64,000 bases of DNA from Anoxybacillus flavithermus (GTDB lineage Bacteria > Bacillota > Bacilli > Bacillales > Anoxybacillaceae), in contig NZ_PEDM01000005.1 of assembly GCF_002742685.1 (NCBI RefSeq), forward strand, positions 1-64,000, read 5' to 3'. Of the stretch, positions 45,327 to 53,863 are shown piece after piece. How positions within the stretch are numbered: the stretch's first letter is position 1; each line of letters opens with the position of its first letter. Below the pieces are notes generated by a model. That model was not told where the DNA came from, did not search any database, and saw only the letters and a list, made by a program, of their open reading frames with translations. The position numbers and the translations under genes are program-made.

Positions 45327-46743
45327 TTACGTTCCCATCTTTCTGTTGTTGCTGGAACGCTCCTTGATAGCCGTTGTACATCTGTTCTTGTTGCCGTTGC
45401 TTTTTCAATCGTTCTTCCACTTGTTCCGTATACCACGGATGGTTTTCACGAATTGTTTGGTCGTCGAGAATACCGACGGAAGCTTGGCAATTGGCGATGA
45501 CCTCTGACTCATTAATGATGATATCGCGATTGAAAATGATCGAAATCGTCTCATTCGTGAAATCGCCCTTTCCTGTCATCAGCAAATATTGGTCAATGAA
45601 CCAAATCAATTGCTCGAGGCTTGATTGAAACTCGGTTTCAAGGATGTTGCAATCCATATCCAAGTCAGAGTATCGGTATCTCAGCGCCACCCCACTTGCA
45701 TTCCCCAAATTCTCATCCTGCGTATCGACGCCACGTCCGAATTCATAGATGACCTTGCGAATGCGCAATAACTCTTTTTCGACCGCATCTGTCTGTAAAT
45801 CGGCTTGTAGCTTATCTACATCGCCGTTTTCGTCTAACTTCACCGCGCGATATCGGTTTAAATCGTTTAAAAATTCCTGTAAGTCAACACCGCCGTAATT
45901 TACAAGCTTGTAAATGAAATTCGGGATGTCTGCGAGTAAATCTGCATTTACAGAAGCTTGCAAGTTGTAATCGTCAATCAATGACTTGATACAATCAATG
46001 AGTGGCTGCTCCTCTTCATTGTACTTAAACGCAATTAACGGCATGCGCTCCCACAAATACGGCTTTTCGTTGATCATGAAATGATAGTTTGTTTCCACTC
46101 CAGCCAACACGTCTGGGACGAGTGAATCGGCTTGTAACACGTAATATTTAATGCCTTTTGGATGGTGATACTCCACTTTCTTTTGTTTTTGCTTTTGTGT
46201 GTTCGTGTACACCACTTCTTCATACACACGAATAAACGACACAATTTCTTCATGGTCGTTATCTTTCCAAAACGGGATAATTTGTTCGCTCGGAATCTTT
46301 TTAAACGCCAGCTCGCCCTTTTCATCAATGTACACATACAAAAAAGCGATCCCTTTATTGATCGCTTCTTTGCCGAGATTTTTAATCACTTTTAACAAAC
46401 GCTTATCAAACATATCTTTCATGATTTTGCGGTATTCTTCGTTTTCTGTCGCAATAGTCGGCTCCTTTGAAAGCAAATAGCCAACCTTTTGATTGACGAG
46501 CTTCTTCACAAAATCATGAGCCAGCTTTTGATTCGAGCGCCATGTAATGTCTTGGTTTTTCTTTTCAATATCCATTTTTGTGCGATAGTATCGTTCTCCA
46601 AGAACCATAAGATTGCGCTTATCACTCGTTTCCCAGTCTTTCACTATCGCCGTCAAAAGCTGTTCATCTGTCATGATTCCTTTCGATAATTCCGAAAGCA
46701 CTTGTTCATGCCAAGGCGCGCGAAATAAATCTTCAATCAGCAC
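45319..46743 (-). CDS. Portal protein, SPP1 gp6 family
   Basis: 474 aa. YRTKMDIEKKNQDITWRSNQKLAHDFVKKLVNQKVGYLLSKEPT is the usual start of Phage_prot_Gp6 portals, and GVALRYRYSDLDMDCNILETEF lies in the stem/wing region. It forms the dodecameric DNA gate of the head. Overlaps the gp7-like gene by 8 nt. Confidence 0.94.
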   Translation of the reverse strand: MLIEDLFRAPWHEQVLSELSKGIMTDEQLLTAIVKDWETSDKRNLMVLGERYYRTKMDIEKKNQDITWRSNQKLAHDFVKKLVNQKVGYLLSKEPTIATENEEYRKIMKDMFDKRLLKVIKNLGKEAINKGIAFLYVYIDEKGELAFKKIPSEQIIPFWKDNDHEEIVSFIRVYEEVVYTNTQKQKQKKVEYHHPKGIKYYVLQADSLVPDVLAGVETNYHFMINEKPYLWERMPLIAFKYNEEEQPLIDCIKSLIDDYNLQASVNADLLADIPNFIYKLVNYGGVDLQEFLNDLNRYRAVKLDENGDVDKLQADLQTDAVEKELLRIRKVIYEFGRGVDTQDENLGNASGVALRYRYSDLDMDCNILETEFQSSLEQLIWFIDQYLLMTGKGDFTNETISIIFNRDIIINESEVIANCQASVGILDDQTIRENHPWYTEQVEERLKKQRQQEQMYNGYQGAFQQQQKDGNVNE

Positions 46744-46755
46744 GCGATCACCTCC

Positions 46756-48018
46756 CTACTTCAAAATTGATACCGATGGTCGTTTCATATCGTCTTCGAA
46801 TGCGTAACGGGTTGCTGCGATCGTATGGTCGTTCTTTTCTTCTAGACGCGGCTTCGGATTGCCGTCTGCATCCACTTGATAGTCAATCGACTCAAACTCT
46901 CTTGCAATGTTCGGCGTACGCTTCGGGTCAATGACAATCGCCTCTAAATCATCGAGCCATTTTTCGCCGTACTCCACGCTTCCGGGACCTTTTTTGGCGC
47001 CTTTAATTCGCAGGATGCCGTGTTCTTTCTTCATCTCATCCACCGACTTTGGCTCGGCGCTATCGGCGATAATCGGCTCTACGTGATAATTTTTCGCTTT
47101 AATTTTTTCAGCTGCTTCTCGATTCGACAGCTTCACGCCATAGATTTCATCGATGGCGTAGATGATTCGCCGTGTTTTATCGTAGTGCCAACGTACAAAC
47201 GCAAACGGATCGACTCCATATCCCCAGTCAATGCCCTGGCGGATGTTATCAAACCGTTTAATTTCCTCATCAGTAATCGTTCGAAATACTAAATTATCGA
47301 ACGGCACCACACCACTTCCAATCGGCTCGCCGAGATATTCATGGCGGTACTTCATCTCATTCGTTCGCTTCGTATGCTCGGCTTCTTCGATGAAATCTTT
47401 AGATAAAAATGGGTTATCGAGATACGTCGAATGGTGAACAAACGTGTTTTCAGGAATAAATTGCGTTTCGTACTTTTGGTTGACCCACGACTGTCTTCGC
47501 TTTGGCGGGTTATAGCTGTAAAAAAACGTGTACCGCAATCCGTCTGGAAGTTCTCCGCGCAGCACGGACTTTTCGATAACGGACACTTCTTCTTCCGTCT
47601 TGAACTCAGCGAGCTCCTCAATCCACATAACGGCCAACGGAAAGCGCGAGGCTTTAATCGATTTGATTTTTTGCGGATCATCAGCACCACGGAACAAAAT
47701 ACGGTTTCCTCGCGGTAGATACGTGATCCGCATTGGGTTCACGGTAATTTGAAAGTACTCGGTGACGCCCAATATTTCCATCGCTTCTTTCAACTGTTCC
47801 AACACCGAATCAGCGAGCGTGTTCCCGACTCGGCGCACAACCAGCGCTGTCACCGGGTACCGCATAACCAACAACAGCACCATCATTGCAATATGTGTAG
47901 ACTTTGCACTGGCGCGGCCACCTTTCAACACGTAACGCAAATAGCGTTGTTCTTTGACCAACGCCCATACTTTTTGGAACGTAGGCGTGAAGACCTCGGA
48001 CAATCTAATCTGCTTCAT
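46756..48018 (-). CDS. xtmB: Terminase large subunit (XtmB/PBSX family)
   Basis: 420 aa. ATPase Walker A GGRASAKST (about 33-41), Walker B LAVMWIEELAEF (about 130), and a C-terminal nuclease domain (IRQGIDWGYGVDPFAF; IADSAEPKSVDEM). It cuts and packages DNA. Overlaps the small subunit by 14 nt. Confidence 0.95.
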   Translation of the reverse strand: MKQIRLSEVFTPTFQKVWALVKEQRYLRYVLKGGRASAKSTHIAMMVLLLVMRYPVTALVVRRVGNTLADSVLEQLKEAMEILGVTEYFQITVNPMRITYLPRGNRILFRGADDPQKIKSIKASRFPLAVMWIEELAEFKTEEEVSVIEKSVLRGELPDGLRYTFFYSYNPPKRRQSWVNQKYETQFIPENTFVHHSTYLDNPFLSKDFIEEAEHTKRTNEMKYRHEYLGEPIGSGVVPFDNLVFRTITDEEIKRFDNIRQGIDWGYGVDPFAFVRWHYDKTRRIIYAIDEIYGVKLSNREAAEKIKAKNYHVEPIIADSAEPKSVDEMKKEHGILRIKGAKKGPGSVEYGEKWLDDLEAIVIDPKRTPNIAREFESIDYQVDADGNPKPRLEEKNDHTIAATRYAFEDDMKRPSVSILK

Positions 48019-48433
48019 CTATCCCACCAACGTCGTCGATAATTTGAACGCCAAAATTCGCGTCGATTTGTTGGCGCTCCGTCCACATTGCGAAACGTTT
48101 GCCGAGAAGCTCGGCTGCTTTAATACGATCTTTAATATTCGGAGTATTTTCCACTAGTTCAAAAAAGTCTTTTCCTGCCATCGGTATTTGCTCCGTTTCT
48201 TCACCTCGAAGCACTTTTGTTAAAAACGCTAGTATCTCATCTTGCGAGGCGATACGTTCCTTGTCTTTTTCAGCCAATCGTTGCTGGATGTACTCTCTAA
48301 TTGTAGTATTTTGTAGTAGCTTCGTTGTATTGCCTCTAGCGCTATATCCAGCCCTTTTTGCCGCCTCTTCTGCGTTGCCAAGTTCGATGTAGTAATCAGC
48401 GAATCTTTTTTGCTTTTCCGTCAACTTCCGCAT
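48005..48433 (-). CDS. xtmA: Terminase small subunit (XtmA-like)
   Basis: 142 aa. LTEKQKRFADYYIELGNAEEAAKRAGYSARGNTTKLLQN is the DNA-binding helix-turn-helix start of Terminase_2 proteins. It recognises the packaging start on phage DNA. Confidence 0.93.
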   Translation of the reverse strand: MRKLTEKQKRFADYYIELGNAEEAAKRAGYSARGNTTKLLQNTTIREYIQQRLAEKDKERIASQDEILAFLTKVLRGEETEQIPMAGKDFFELVENTPNIKDRIKAAELLGKRFAMWTERQQIDANFGVQIIDDVGGIDEAD

Positions 48434-48471
48434 CTACATCTCACCTACCTCCTCATTCGCACGATTTTTAC

Positions 48472-48675
48472 TTAAAACACATATTTCCCCAACGCTAATC
48501 CGATAACTAGAAAAATTGTGACAAAAAAAATAACTAAACATATGGCAGGTGTTACAAAATCCAAACTCCCTTTGTCAAAGAAATGAAAAACCAAATAATC
48601 AATAGCTAGCCCGACAGCCAAAATGATAAGCAACACACACCAAAAAGGGATACTAACCAAAACTCTTCCCCTCAC
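48472..48675 (-). CDS. Small two-helix membrane protein
   Basis: 67 aa with two hydrophobic segments (about 8-30 and 38-62). The GTG start overlaps the upstream stop (GTGA). Unrecognised; it might be a small membrane protein of the late region. It lies between the late sigma factor and terminase. Confidence 0.6.
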   Translation of the reverse strand: MRGRVLVSIPFWCVLLIILAVGLAIDYLVFHFFDKGSLDFVTPAICLVIFFVTIFLVIGLALGKYVF

Positions 48676-48827
48676 TTTCTTCGAATCGCCCCACGCACTC
48701 GTTTGTACGTATCGCGCCGAACGCCCATAATGTCGAGCCAGTCACGATGACTCAATCCTTTTCTTTTCTTCTTCGCCTTTAATTTCTTTATCTCATCATC
48801 TGATAAATGGTCACATAACTTATACAT
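48672..48827 (-). CDS. Small basic HTH-like phage protein
   Basis: 51 aa (MYKLCDHLSDDEIKKLKAKK...), ending in HRDWLDIMGVRRDTYKRVRG, which looks like a helix-turn-helix followed by a basic tail. The ATG at 48827 is correctly spaced after GGGGTG; earlier in-frame starts are not. Such genes are common just upstream of terminase in Bacillus prophages; role unknown. Confidence 0.62.
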   Translation of the reverse strand: MYKLCDHLSDDEIKKLKAKKKRKGLSHRDWLDIMGVRRDTYKRVRGAIRRK

Positions 48828-48852
48828 CCTCATCACCCCATGCATAAAATAA

Positions 48853-48875
48853 GTGCCTAGCGTTTGACTAGGCAC
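48853..48875 (-). terminator. Hairpin between xpf and the terminase operon
   Basis: GTGCCTAG-cgtttga-CTAGGCAC, an 8-bp perfect stem, followed on the minus strand by TTATTTTAT. Confidence 0.7.
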
Positions 48876-48920
48876 TCAAGAAAAAAGGAGGACTTCACAT
48901 ATTAGTGGCATTTACACGAC

Positions 48921-48957
48921 AAAAAAGCCTCATCCGCACATGCAGAAGAGGCTTTCT
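48921..48957 (-). terminator. Terminator overlapping the 3' end of xpf
   Basis: On the minus strand AAGCCTC...GAGGCTTTTTT. The stop codon of the sigma-factor gene lies inside the hairpin. Confidence 0.8.
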
Positions 48958-49430
48958 TTTATGCGTTTTTTAATTTTTCTTTCGGCTCGTTCAATCATGG
49001 TTTGAACACTACTCGATGAGATACAAAGATAATTCGCAATCTCGCTATATGTTAAGCAATATCCTCGCGACATAAGATACACTTCCCGTTCCCTCTTAGT
49101 CAACACGGATAGAGCATCTTCGATTCGCTCTCGGTCCCAACTCGTAATAACATCCTGTTTTTCATGATCATCCCACTCATATACCGGTTCACTGGAACGG
49201 AAATATTTTTGCATCAGTAACGGGTCAAAAAGTTTCTCGCGTTGATAAGCAGCTCTTCGTTCGATTCCTCTTTTGTGACCAGGATGTCGGCCGGTTGTAA
49301 GCCATTCAATGGAAAATTCCAGATCAGAGATCATTCCAGCAATAATTTTTTTATCTTCTTCAACCGCATTGTTGTACATTTTCCGTACCAATTTTAATGA
49401 ATTTTTATATTCTTGGACAAGATCGTTCAT
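48930..49430 (-). CDS. xpf: Late-gene sigma-like factor (Xpf-like)
   Basis: 166 aa. The C-terminal half is sigma-70 region 4: ALSVLTKREREVYLMSRGYCLTYSEIANYLCISSSSVQTMIERAERKIKKR. The N-terminus is specific to PBSX Xpf-type positive control factors, which switch on late genes. The ATG at 49430 sits perfectly behind GAAGGAGG; the frame further upstream is not used. Terminators lie on both sides, so it is a separately controlled unit. Confidence 0.88.
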   Translation of the reverse strand: MNDLVQEYKNSLKLVRKMYNNAVEEDKKIIAGMISDLEFSIEWLTTGRHPGHKRGIERRAAYQREKLFDPLLMQKYFRSSEPVYEWDDHEKQDVITSWDRERIEDALSVLTKREREVYLMSRGYCLTYSEIANYLCISSSSVQTMIERAERKIKKRIKESLFCMCG

Positions 49431-49450
49431 ACAGACGACCTCCTTCAAAT

Positions 49451-49493
49451 AAAAAAGGACACCAAACAACGCTCAACGCGTCATTCAGTGTCC
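49451..49493 (-). terminator. Terminator upstream of xpf
   Basis: On the minus strand GGACAC...GTGTCCTTTTTTATTT. It ends the XRE-ImmA transcript before the late sigma gene. Confidence 0.75.
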
Positions 49494-49512
49494 TCCAGTT
49501 GGCTGGTAGGCA

Positions 49513-50703
49513 TCATTTAACCCCTTCTATTCCTAGTTCACTTATTGAAAAAGCTTTGGTCTCGAGCTCTCTATACTTTCTGAAAAATTCCTCTTCTATT
49601 CCAGTTAACACAGCAAAAAAACCTTCATCTACTCTTAGTTCATTCATTAAACTGGATACAGAGTAAATGTTTCTTTCAAAGAGTAGTCGCAAAATACTTC
49701 GAATTTTCATTGGTCTCTCAACAGGGATTTTATCGTCTAATGGTTCTAGGTATTTATATCCTTTTTTGTTTATCAACATGTAATAATAGCGATATTGCTG
49801 ATAATCAATAATGTTTAATTTAAAAGCCCTTATTGCAATAGCTTGCAAAGAAACACTCCACTTCTGTTTTATATCAATATACGCATCAGGATTGGACAGC
49901 TTAAAAATTCCCTCACAATCCCTTTTGAAAGCTTCCTCTGGCAATAAAAATTCAGAGGCAAAGGTATATGCTTCCTCTTCAAGGAGATTATACGATTTCT
50001 TATCTTGCATTGTAAACTCCACTTTGTAGTGCAAGAGCAAATGCCCTAATTCATGTGCCAAATCAAAATTTCTTCTAGCTGCGGATTTTTTGACAGACCC
50101 TAGTATAATATACGGTCTATCGTCCTCTGTCCATAAACTGTAGGCATCAATTTTTTCCTCAAATTCTTTTTCGAGTATAAAAGCCCCAGCTTTCTCCAAA
50201 CAGAATAATAAATTTTTGTTGGATTCTTTATCCAATCCGATCCTTTCACGAGCTAATTCGGCAATATACTTTATTTGTCTTCCTCTATCCATTCCTGGAT
50301 TTTCTTTTAAAAACTTAATTACATCTCTTCTCAATTCTAAGAGCACATTTTTCGGATAGCTAATCTTTCTCTCGATCTTTTTTAAGAATGCATCGATAAA
50401 CCTGACATGCATTAATTCGCTCTGAGATCTGTTTAGCGAGTTAATTGTTTCTGATCTGTATGCGATATGTTGTATTTTAATGTTGCCCATATCCAATTTA
50501 TACAAAAGATCAGGTTTATAAAAATAAGTCGCTTTTACATTAAAAACCTTTTTTAATTCGTTTACAACTTCCAACTTTGGAGAAGAATATCCATTTTCAT
50601 ATTGCCAAATAGCCTGTTCAGTTACACCAACCTTTTCCGCTAGCTGTCTTCTACTCAAGTTGTGAAGGATTCTTATATTGGTTAGGCTCTCACCAACGAA
50701 CAC
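49513..50703 (-). CDS. XRE-family HTH protein fused to an ImmA/IrrE metallopeptidase domain
   Basis: 396 aa. Residues about 8-62 are an XRE helix-turn-helix (LSRRQLAEKVGVTEQAIWQYENG). Residues about 170-260 are an ImmA/IrrE domain with HELGH at 217-221 and the downstream acidic ligand in EEEAYTFASEFLLPEEAF. The C-terminal 120 residues are helical. This layout occurs in repressor/antitoxin proteins such as the spr1629 type, encoded next to a toxin. It directly follows a 253-aa gene (23-nt gap), probably as its autoregulating partner. The region is AT-rich compared with the phage genes around it. Confidence 0.88.
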   Translation of the reverse strand: MFVGESLTNIRILHNLSRRQLAEKVGVTEQAIWQYENGYSSPKLEVVNELKKVFNVKATYFYKPDLLYKLDMGNIKIQHIAYRSETINSLNRSQSELMHVRFIDAFLKKIERKISYPKNVLLELRRDVIKFLKENPGMDRGRQIKYIAELARERIGLDKESNKNLLFCLEKAGAFILEKEFEEKIDAYSLWTEDDRPYIILGSVKKSAARRNFDLAHELGHLLLHYKVEFTMQDKKSYNLLEEEAYTFASEFLLPEEAFKRDCEGIFKLSNPDAYIDIKQKWSVSLQAIAIRAFKLNIIDYQQYRYYYMLINKKGYKYLEPLDDKIPVERPMKIRSILRLLFERNIYSVSSLMNELRVDEGFFAVLTGIEEEFFRKYRELETKAFSISELGIEGVK

Positions 50704-50726
50704 AGGCTATCCCCCCTATCTTGGGA

Positions 50727-51488
50727 TTAATTTTCCTTCTCTTCTGAGTCATCTAATACAATTCCAAAGACATGTGCATCTAAACCTTCCTCTAAAACAT
50801 TATCGTTTATTAGAATGTTCTTTAATTCGTCGTCTATACTAATTGTATGCGTTCCGTTAATGTATTTTGTCAAGTCTTCGATTAAATATGCTTTATTATT
50901 TGCAGGATTAGGCATCCATAATCTAATTTGTTCAATTTGTTGATTTTCATCAATTTTGTACGTAACAATATAAAACCTCTTATATATAGACTTTAATTTA
51001 ACAATTTCTTTTTTCACGTCTTCGTTTAAATGGCTGTCTTCTATTAGCTGAAGTTCGAGTTGTGTAGAATTCCCTTGTTCTAAAGGAACTTCCTTAAAAT
51101 CAATTTCTGAGTTAATTTGCATTAACTCTTCCATATAAGATATCTTTTTGTTACGTGTCCGCCCTAATGCATCTTTCCCCCGATCGACTTGTTCTGGATT
51201 AAAATATCTTGCATTTTTAACAATAAACAACATCGCTTCACTATCATTCTTAAACTGTAAGTATTGCCATGTTAAACCGGCTTTAGCTATCTTACTTTCA
51301 ACTCCATACGGTTCGCATGCTATAGCCACATGGTGATCGATGTGGTTTCCTTTGACCCACGCATAAGCGCCACTCACTTTTAGCGTTCTAGCTTTTTCAC
51401 GTCGAACCTCTAAATAATCCCGATAACCTTCAAAAATCCCATCTACAATTTTCTGATTCAACTCTCTTGACAAAGCATACTCCTTCAT
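50727..51488 (-). CDS. Candidate toxin of a two-gene module with the XRE-ImmA protein
   Basis: 253 aa, mixed alpha/beta, with no motif I can name with certainty. Visible blocks include AYAWVKGNHIDHHVAIACEPYG, GLTWQYLQFKNDSEAMLFIVKN, ARYFNPEQ and IRLWMPNPANNKAYLIEDL. From memory, gene order and partner type resemble the pneumococcal spr1630 (ClpXP-sensitive toxin)/spr1629 (repressor) pair; this needs a search. It has its own promoter region with direct repeats (51528-51570). Confidence 0.72.
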   Translation of the reverse strand: MKEYALSRELNQKIVDGIFEGYRDYLEVRREKARTLKVSGAYAWVKGNHIDHHVAIACEPYGVESKIAKAGLTWQYLQFKNDSEAMLFIVKNARYFNPEQVDRGKDALGRTRNKKISYMEELMQINSEIDFKEVPLEQGNSTQLELQLIEDSHLNEDVKKEIVKLKSIYKRFYIVTYKIDENQQIEQIRLWMPNPANNKAYLIEDLTKYINGTHTISIDDELKNILINDNVLEEGLDAHVFGIVLDDSEEKEN

Positions 51489-51527
51489 TTATCAAATCCC
51501 CCATATTCTTTGAACAGTATCACTTAA

Positions 51528-51570
51528 ATTTTATTAAAGAAAATATGATTTGTATATGATTTTATTAAAG
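51528..51570. promoter_or_regulatory. Direct repeats in the promoter region of the two-gene module
   Basis: ATTTTATTAAAG occurs at 51528-51539 and again at 51559-51570, exactly 31 bp apart (about three helical turns). Between them is an AT-rich segment with two ATGATTT copies. Likely binding sites of the XRE protein. Confidence 0.55.
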
Positions 51571-51594
51571 TTTTTTGTTTTTTCTCTCTATAGA

Positions 51595-51795
51595 TTAAAA
51601 CTCCTCTCCCTCGTCAAACTTCACCCTTTTCACTTTTCCTTGATGCGTAATAATTTTCGTTTCCCCAAATGTCGGCAACTCAGCTATTTTAGCCTTTCCA
51701 TCACAAACGACAATCGCAAACGTTCCTTTTAATTCCATTATATCAATTTCTAGCTTTTTTGTACTAAGATTAATTTTTAGTTCTTTTAATCTCAT
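51595..51795 (-). CDS. xtrA: XtrA/YqaO family phage protein
   Basis: 66 aa ending in VVCDGKAKIAELPTFGETKI and GKVKRVKFDEGEEF, the pattern of the XtrA/YqaO family that lies near xpf in PBSX. Function unknown. Start behind AGGAGG. Confidence 0.85.
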   Translation of the reverse strand: MRLKELKINLSTKKLEIDIMELKGTFAIVVCDGKAKIAELPTFGETKIITHQGKVKRVKFDEGEEF

Positions 51796-51821
51796 GAACA
51801 GTTCCTCCTCTTAAGCTAATC

Positions 51822-51843
51822 GGGAGCAGTTTTGGCTGCTCCC
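51822..51843. repeat. Terminator-like hairpin with T-run on the gene-free strand
   Basis: GGGAGCAG-ttttgg-CTGCTCCC followed by TTTTTG on the plus strand, where no gene is found. On the minus strand it lies between two co-directional genes without a T-tract. Confidence 0.7.
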
Positions 51844-51850
51844 TTTTTGA

Positions 51851-52558
51851 CTAAGCAATAATGACAAGTTTTCCGTTCTCAATAAGCTCTTTAAGTTCTT
51901 GCTGCAGATAATTTTTGATGTTGTTCATCGCATCAAGTTTCCATTTGCCGCCGTCGGCTTCAAATAAAGCGCAGCGTGGCCCACTCTGCATTCGGAAAAT
52001 AAACTCACTCTCTGGTTGATCCACTTCCACAAACGTGCGGTATGGCCTCAACACAACCGGATTCGGAACCTTGACGTTTGCTACTGTGGCAACACCTGTT
52101 TTTGCAACCACAGCTTGAGAAACCCCATCGTCGCCAATCGTACTTACCATTTCTTCTTTGATGTTACCGACGACTTTCAACATGATATCGCGATCTTCGT
52201 TTTTTACAAAGCATGACTGTAGCTTGATGTTGAAAGTTTCCGTATCATACCAGCGATCGAAATCGAATACCGGAATCATTGCTTCGGCTTTAATGTACTC
52301 GCTACGGTTGCAATCCGCATTCAACTGACTAAACGCTATAACGGCTGTTGGACTGCTAACGTGAATCATTAGACGCTCGTATTCATCGAAGTTCGATTTC
52401 AAATAATCCACTAACCCCGAAAGGCTACGGACACGAATAGCTTCTGCTGTCGGCTCCTCGATCAAATGCAACTTTTGACTCGAGAACGTCTGTCCATTTT
52501 CATAAAACATTTCCGGCTTTCCTAATCCAACAATGTACTGAAGTGCTTCTTTAATCAT
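51851..52558 (-). CDS. Phage protein resembling DUF2303
   Basis: 235 aa. EALQYIVGLGKPEMFYENGQTFSSQKLHLIEEP at the start and PYRTFVEVDQPESEFIFRM near the end are found in a conserved early phage protein; it resembles DUF2303. Function unknown. It forms an operon with the following replication and recombination genes. Confidence 0.7.
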   Translation of the reverse strand: MIKEALQYIVGLGKPEMFYENGQTFSSQKLHLIEEPTAEAIRVRSLSGLVDYLKSNFDEYERLMIHVSSPTAVIAFSQLNADCNRSEYIKAEAMIPVFDFDRWYDTETFNIKLQSCFVKNEDRDIMLKVVGNIKEEMVSTIGDDGVSQAVVAKTGVATVANVKVPNPVVLRPYRTFVEVDQPESEFIFRMQSGPRCALFEADGGKWKLDAMNNIKNYLQQELKELIENGKLVIIA

Positions 52559-52586
52559 TTTTCATTCCTCCCAGATTGGTAGTTTT

Positions 52587-52952
52587 TTATTTTAAGACAA
52601 CAATTTTGTTGCCTTTGTCATCGGAAATTTCGCCATCTTCATCGATATAGGTTTGACCTTTAATACCGGATTTCAATTCAGCTCCTGTGATTCGACCTTT
52701 GCTGTCGTAATCCATCACAAGCTTTGTTTCGATTGGCGTTGCTGGAACAAGCGTTGATTTCGCAGTGACACTCACCATTGCAAGGTCACGTTTTTCATCT
52801 GCTTTTAAAGTGACCGTCAATGTCACTTTTCTCGCTTTTTTTGGATCCGTATTCGGGTCTGCGATGTTTTCAAGCACCTTTTGCAACTCTTGATTGAATC
52901 GCTCAGCAACTGCACCATCAGCAAAATTGTTTAAATCAATAATGCTTTTCAT
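52587..52952 (-). CDS. Conserved phage protein often labelled replication terminator protein
   Basis: 121 aa, beta-rich (ARKVTLTVTLKADEKRDLAMVSVTAKSTLVP). Related phage proteins carry the automatic label replication terminator protein, which has no relation to B. subtilis Rtp that I can see. Found beside the DUF2303-like gene in many phages. Confidence 0.7.
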   Translation of the reverse strand: MKSIIDLNNFADGAVAERFNQELQKVLENIADPNTDPKKARKVTLTVTLKADEKRDLAMVSVTAKSTLVPATPIETKLVMDYDSKGRITGAELKSGIKGQTYIDEDGEISDDKGNKIVVLK

Positions 52953-52966
52953 TGGTTGTCCTCCTA

Positions 52967-53458
52967 TTATTTTGAAATTTTATTTAAAGCTTCTTGTTGA
53001 AACTTTGTTAACTCGGCTTGTCCATGTAAAGCCCGCGCAATTTGGGCTAACACAAACGCATCGCGGACGTTGTCGCTGTTGTGTTCGAATCCCCATCGCT
53101 TGTAAATCGGCAATACCAATTCATCTTTCTTGGTATTTCCTTTGCCTGTGGCAAATTTCTTGACCGAAGACGGCGGAACCTCATAGTAATTCAATCTTGC
53201 TTTGACTAGCTCTGCTCGGAGAATCCAGCCGATACCGTACTGAACACTAACCGCAGCGCCCCTTGAACTGTAGGAAAAGCCTTCAATGCAAATAACATCC
53301 TGATTAGTTATGTGACTCATAATCGTATTAACAATGTCTATAAATCTATGTGGGGCCCTCTTCTCTTCCGATACGATCTCTACGGCTGTATGTACCTTGT
53401 TGTCTTCGATAATGACGAGCCCTGTTTTTGTTGATGGGTCAATGCCAACAAATCTCAC
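52967..53458 (-). CDS. RuvC-like Holliday junction resolvase
   Basis: 163 aa, RNase H fold. FVGIDPSTKTGLVI with Asp7, VICIEGFSY with Glu59 and HNSDNVRDAFVLA with the two terminal Asp residues form the RuvC catalytic set; GKGNTKKDE is the conserved Lys region. It should resolve branched DNA before packaging. GTG start behind GAAGGGGTGG. Confidence 0.88.
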   Translation of the reverse strand: MRFVGIDPSTKTGLVIIEDNKVHTAVEIVSEEKRAPHRFIDIVNTIMSHITNQDVICIEGFSYSSRGAAVSVQYGIGWILRAELVKARLNYYEVPPSSVKKFATGKGNTKKDELVLPIYKRWGFEHNSDNVRDAFVLAQIARALHGQAELTKFQQEALNKISK

Positions 53459-53482
53459 AAACCGCCACCCCTTCGTTAATCA

Positions 53483-53545
53483 TTACACTGGCGTCGTCGG
53501 TGAGCCTACCACGCCTGTTGAGTGTTTATCAATTTCAGTATCCAT
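53483..53545 (-). CDS. Possible 20-aa peptide
   Basis: A short frame (MDTEIDKHSTGVVGSPTTPV) with a strong GAGGTGAGGGG ribosome binding site 1 nt upstream of its ATG, just before the resolvase gene. The spacing to the start is short. It may be a leader or chance. Confidence 0.3.
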   Translation of the reverse strand: MDTEIDKHSTGVVGSPTTPV

Positions 53546-53583
53546 TCCCCTCACCTCTCCATACGCTTCATTTTCCCTTCTGA

Positions 53584-53635
53584 GGCGTTTTTCTCGCTGT
53601 TCGGTATTTCCTATTACCCTAGCAAGAAAAACGCC
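53584..53635. repeat. Long inverted repeat between phage genes
   Basis: GGCGTTTTTCTCGCT (53584-53598) and AGCAAGAAAAACGCC (53621-53635) pair at 14 of 15 positions around a 22-nt loop. No gene covers it. Confidence 0.75.
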
Positions 53636-53656
53636 GTATGGGCTAAAATTTGAAGT

Positions 53657-53863
53657 TTACGAGCGTGTTTGACTCATCTCCCTACCAATCTTGCAACGCA
53701 ACGCGATATACATCCGTTCCAATTCCGCAAGTGGCAATTCGTATAACTGTCGACCGTCTGGTGCTTCGTAAACCTCATGGTCAATGAGAAAGTCGATAAG
53801 ATACTCTTTGCGTTCTTGGACTAGTTTTTGTTTGGTTGCTGCTTCTTTGAGAACTGCCATCAT
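53657..53863 (-). CDS. FbpA-like small protein
   Basis: 68 aa. KEYLIDFLIDHEVYEAPDGRQLYELPLAELERMY is the Fur_reg_FbpA domain pattern seen in Bacillus FbpA (an iron-sparing regulator) and in many phage proteins. There is no visible Fur box; the phage role is unknown. ATGA overlap with the upstream gene. Confidence 0.75.
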   Translation of the reverse strand: MMAVLKEAATKQKLVQERKEYLIDFLIDHEVYEAPDGRQLYELPLAELERMYIALRCKIGREMSQTRS

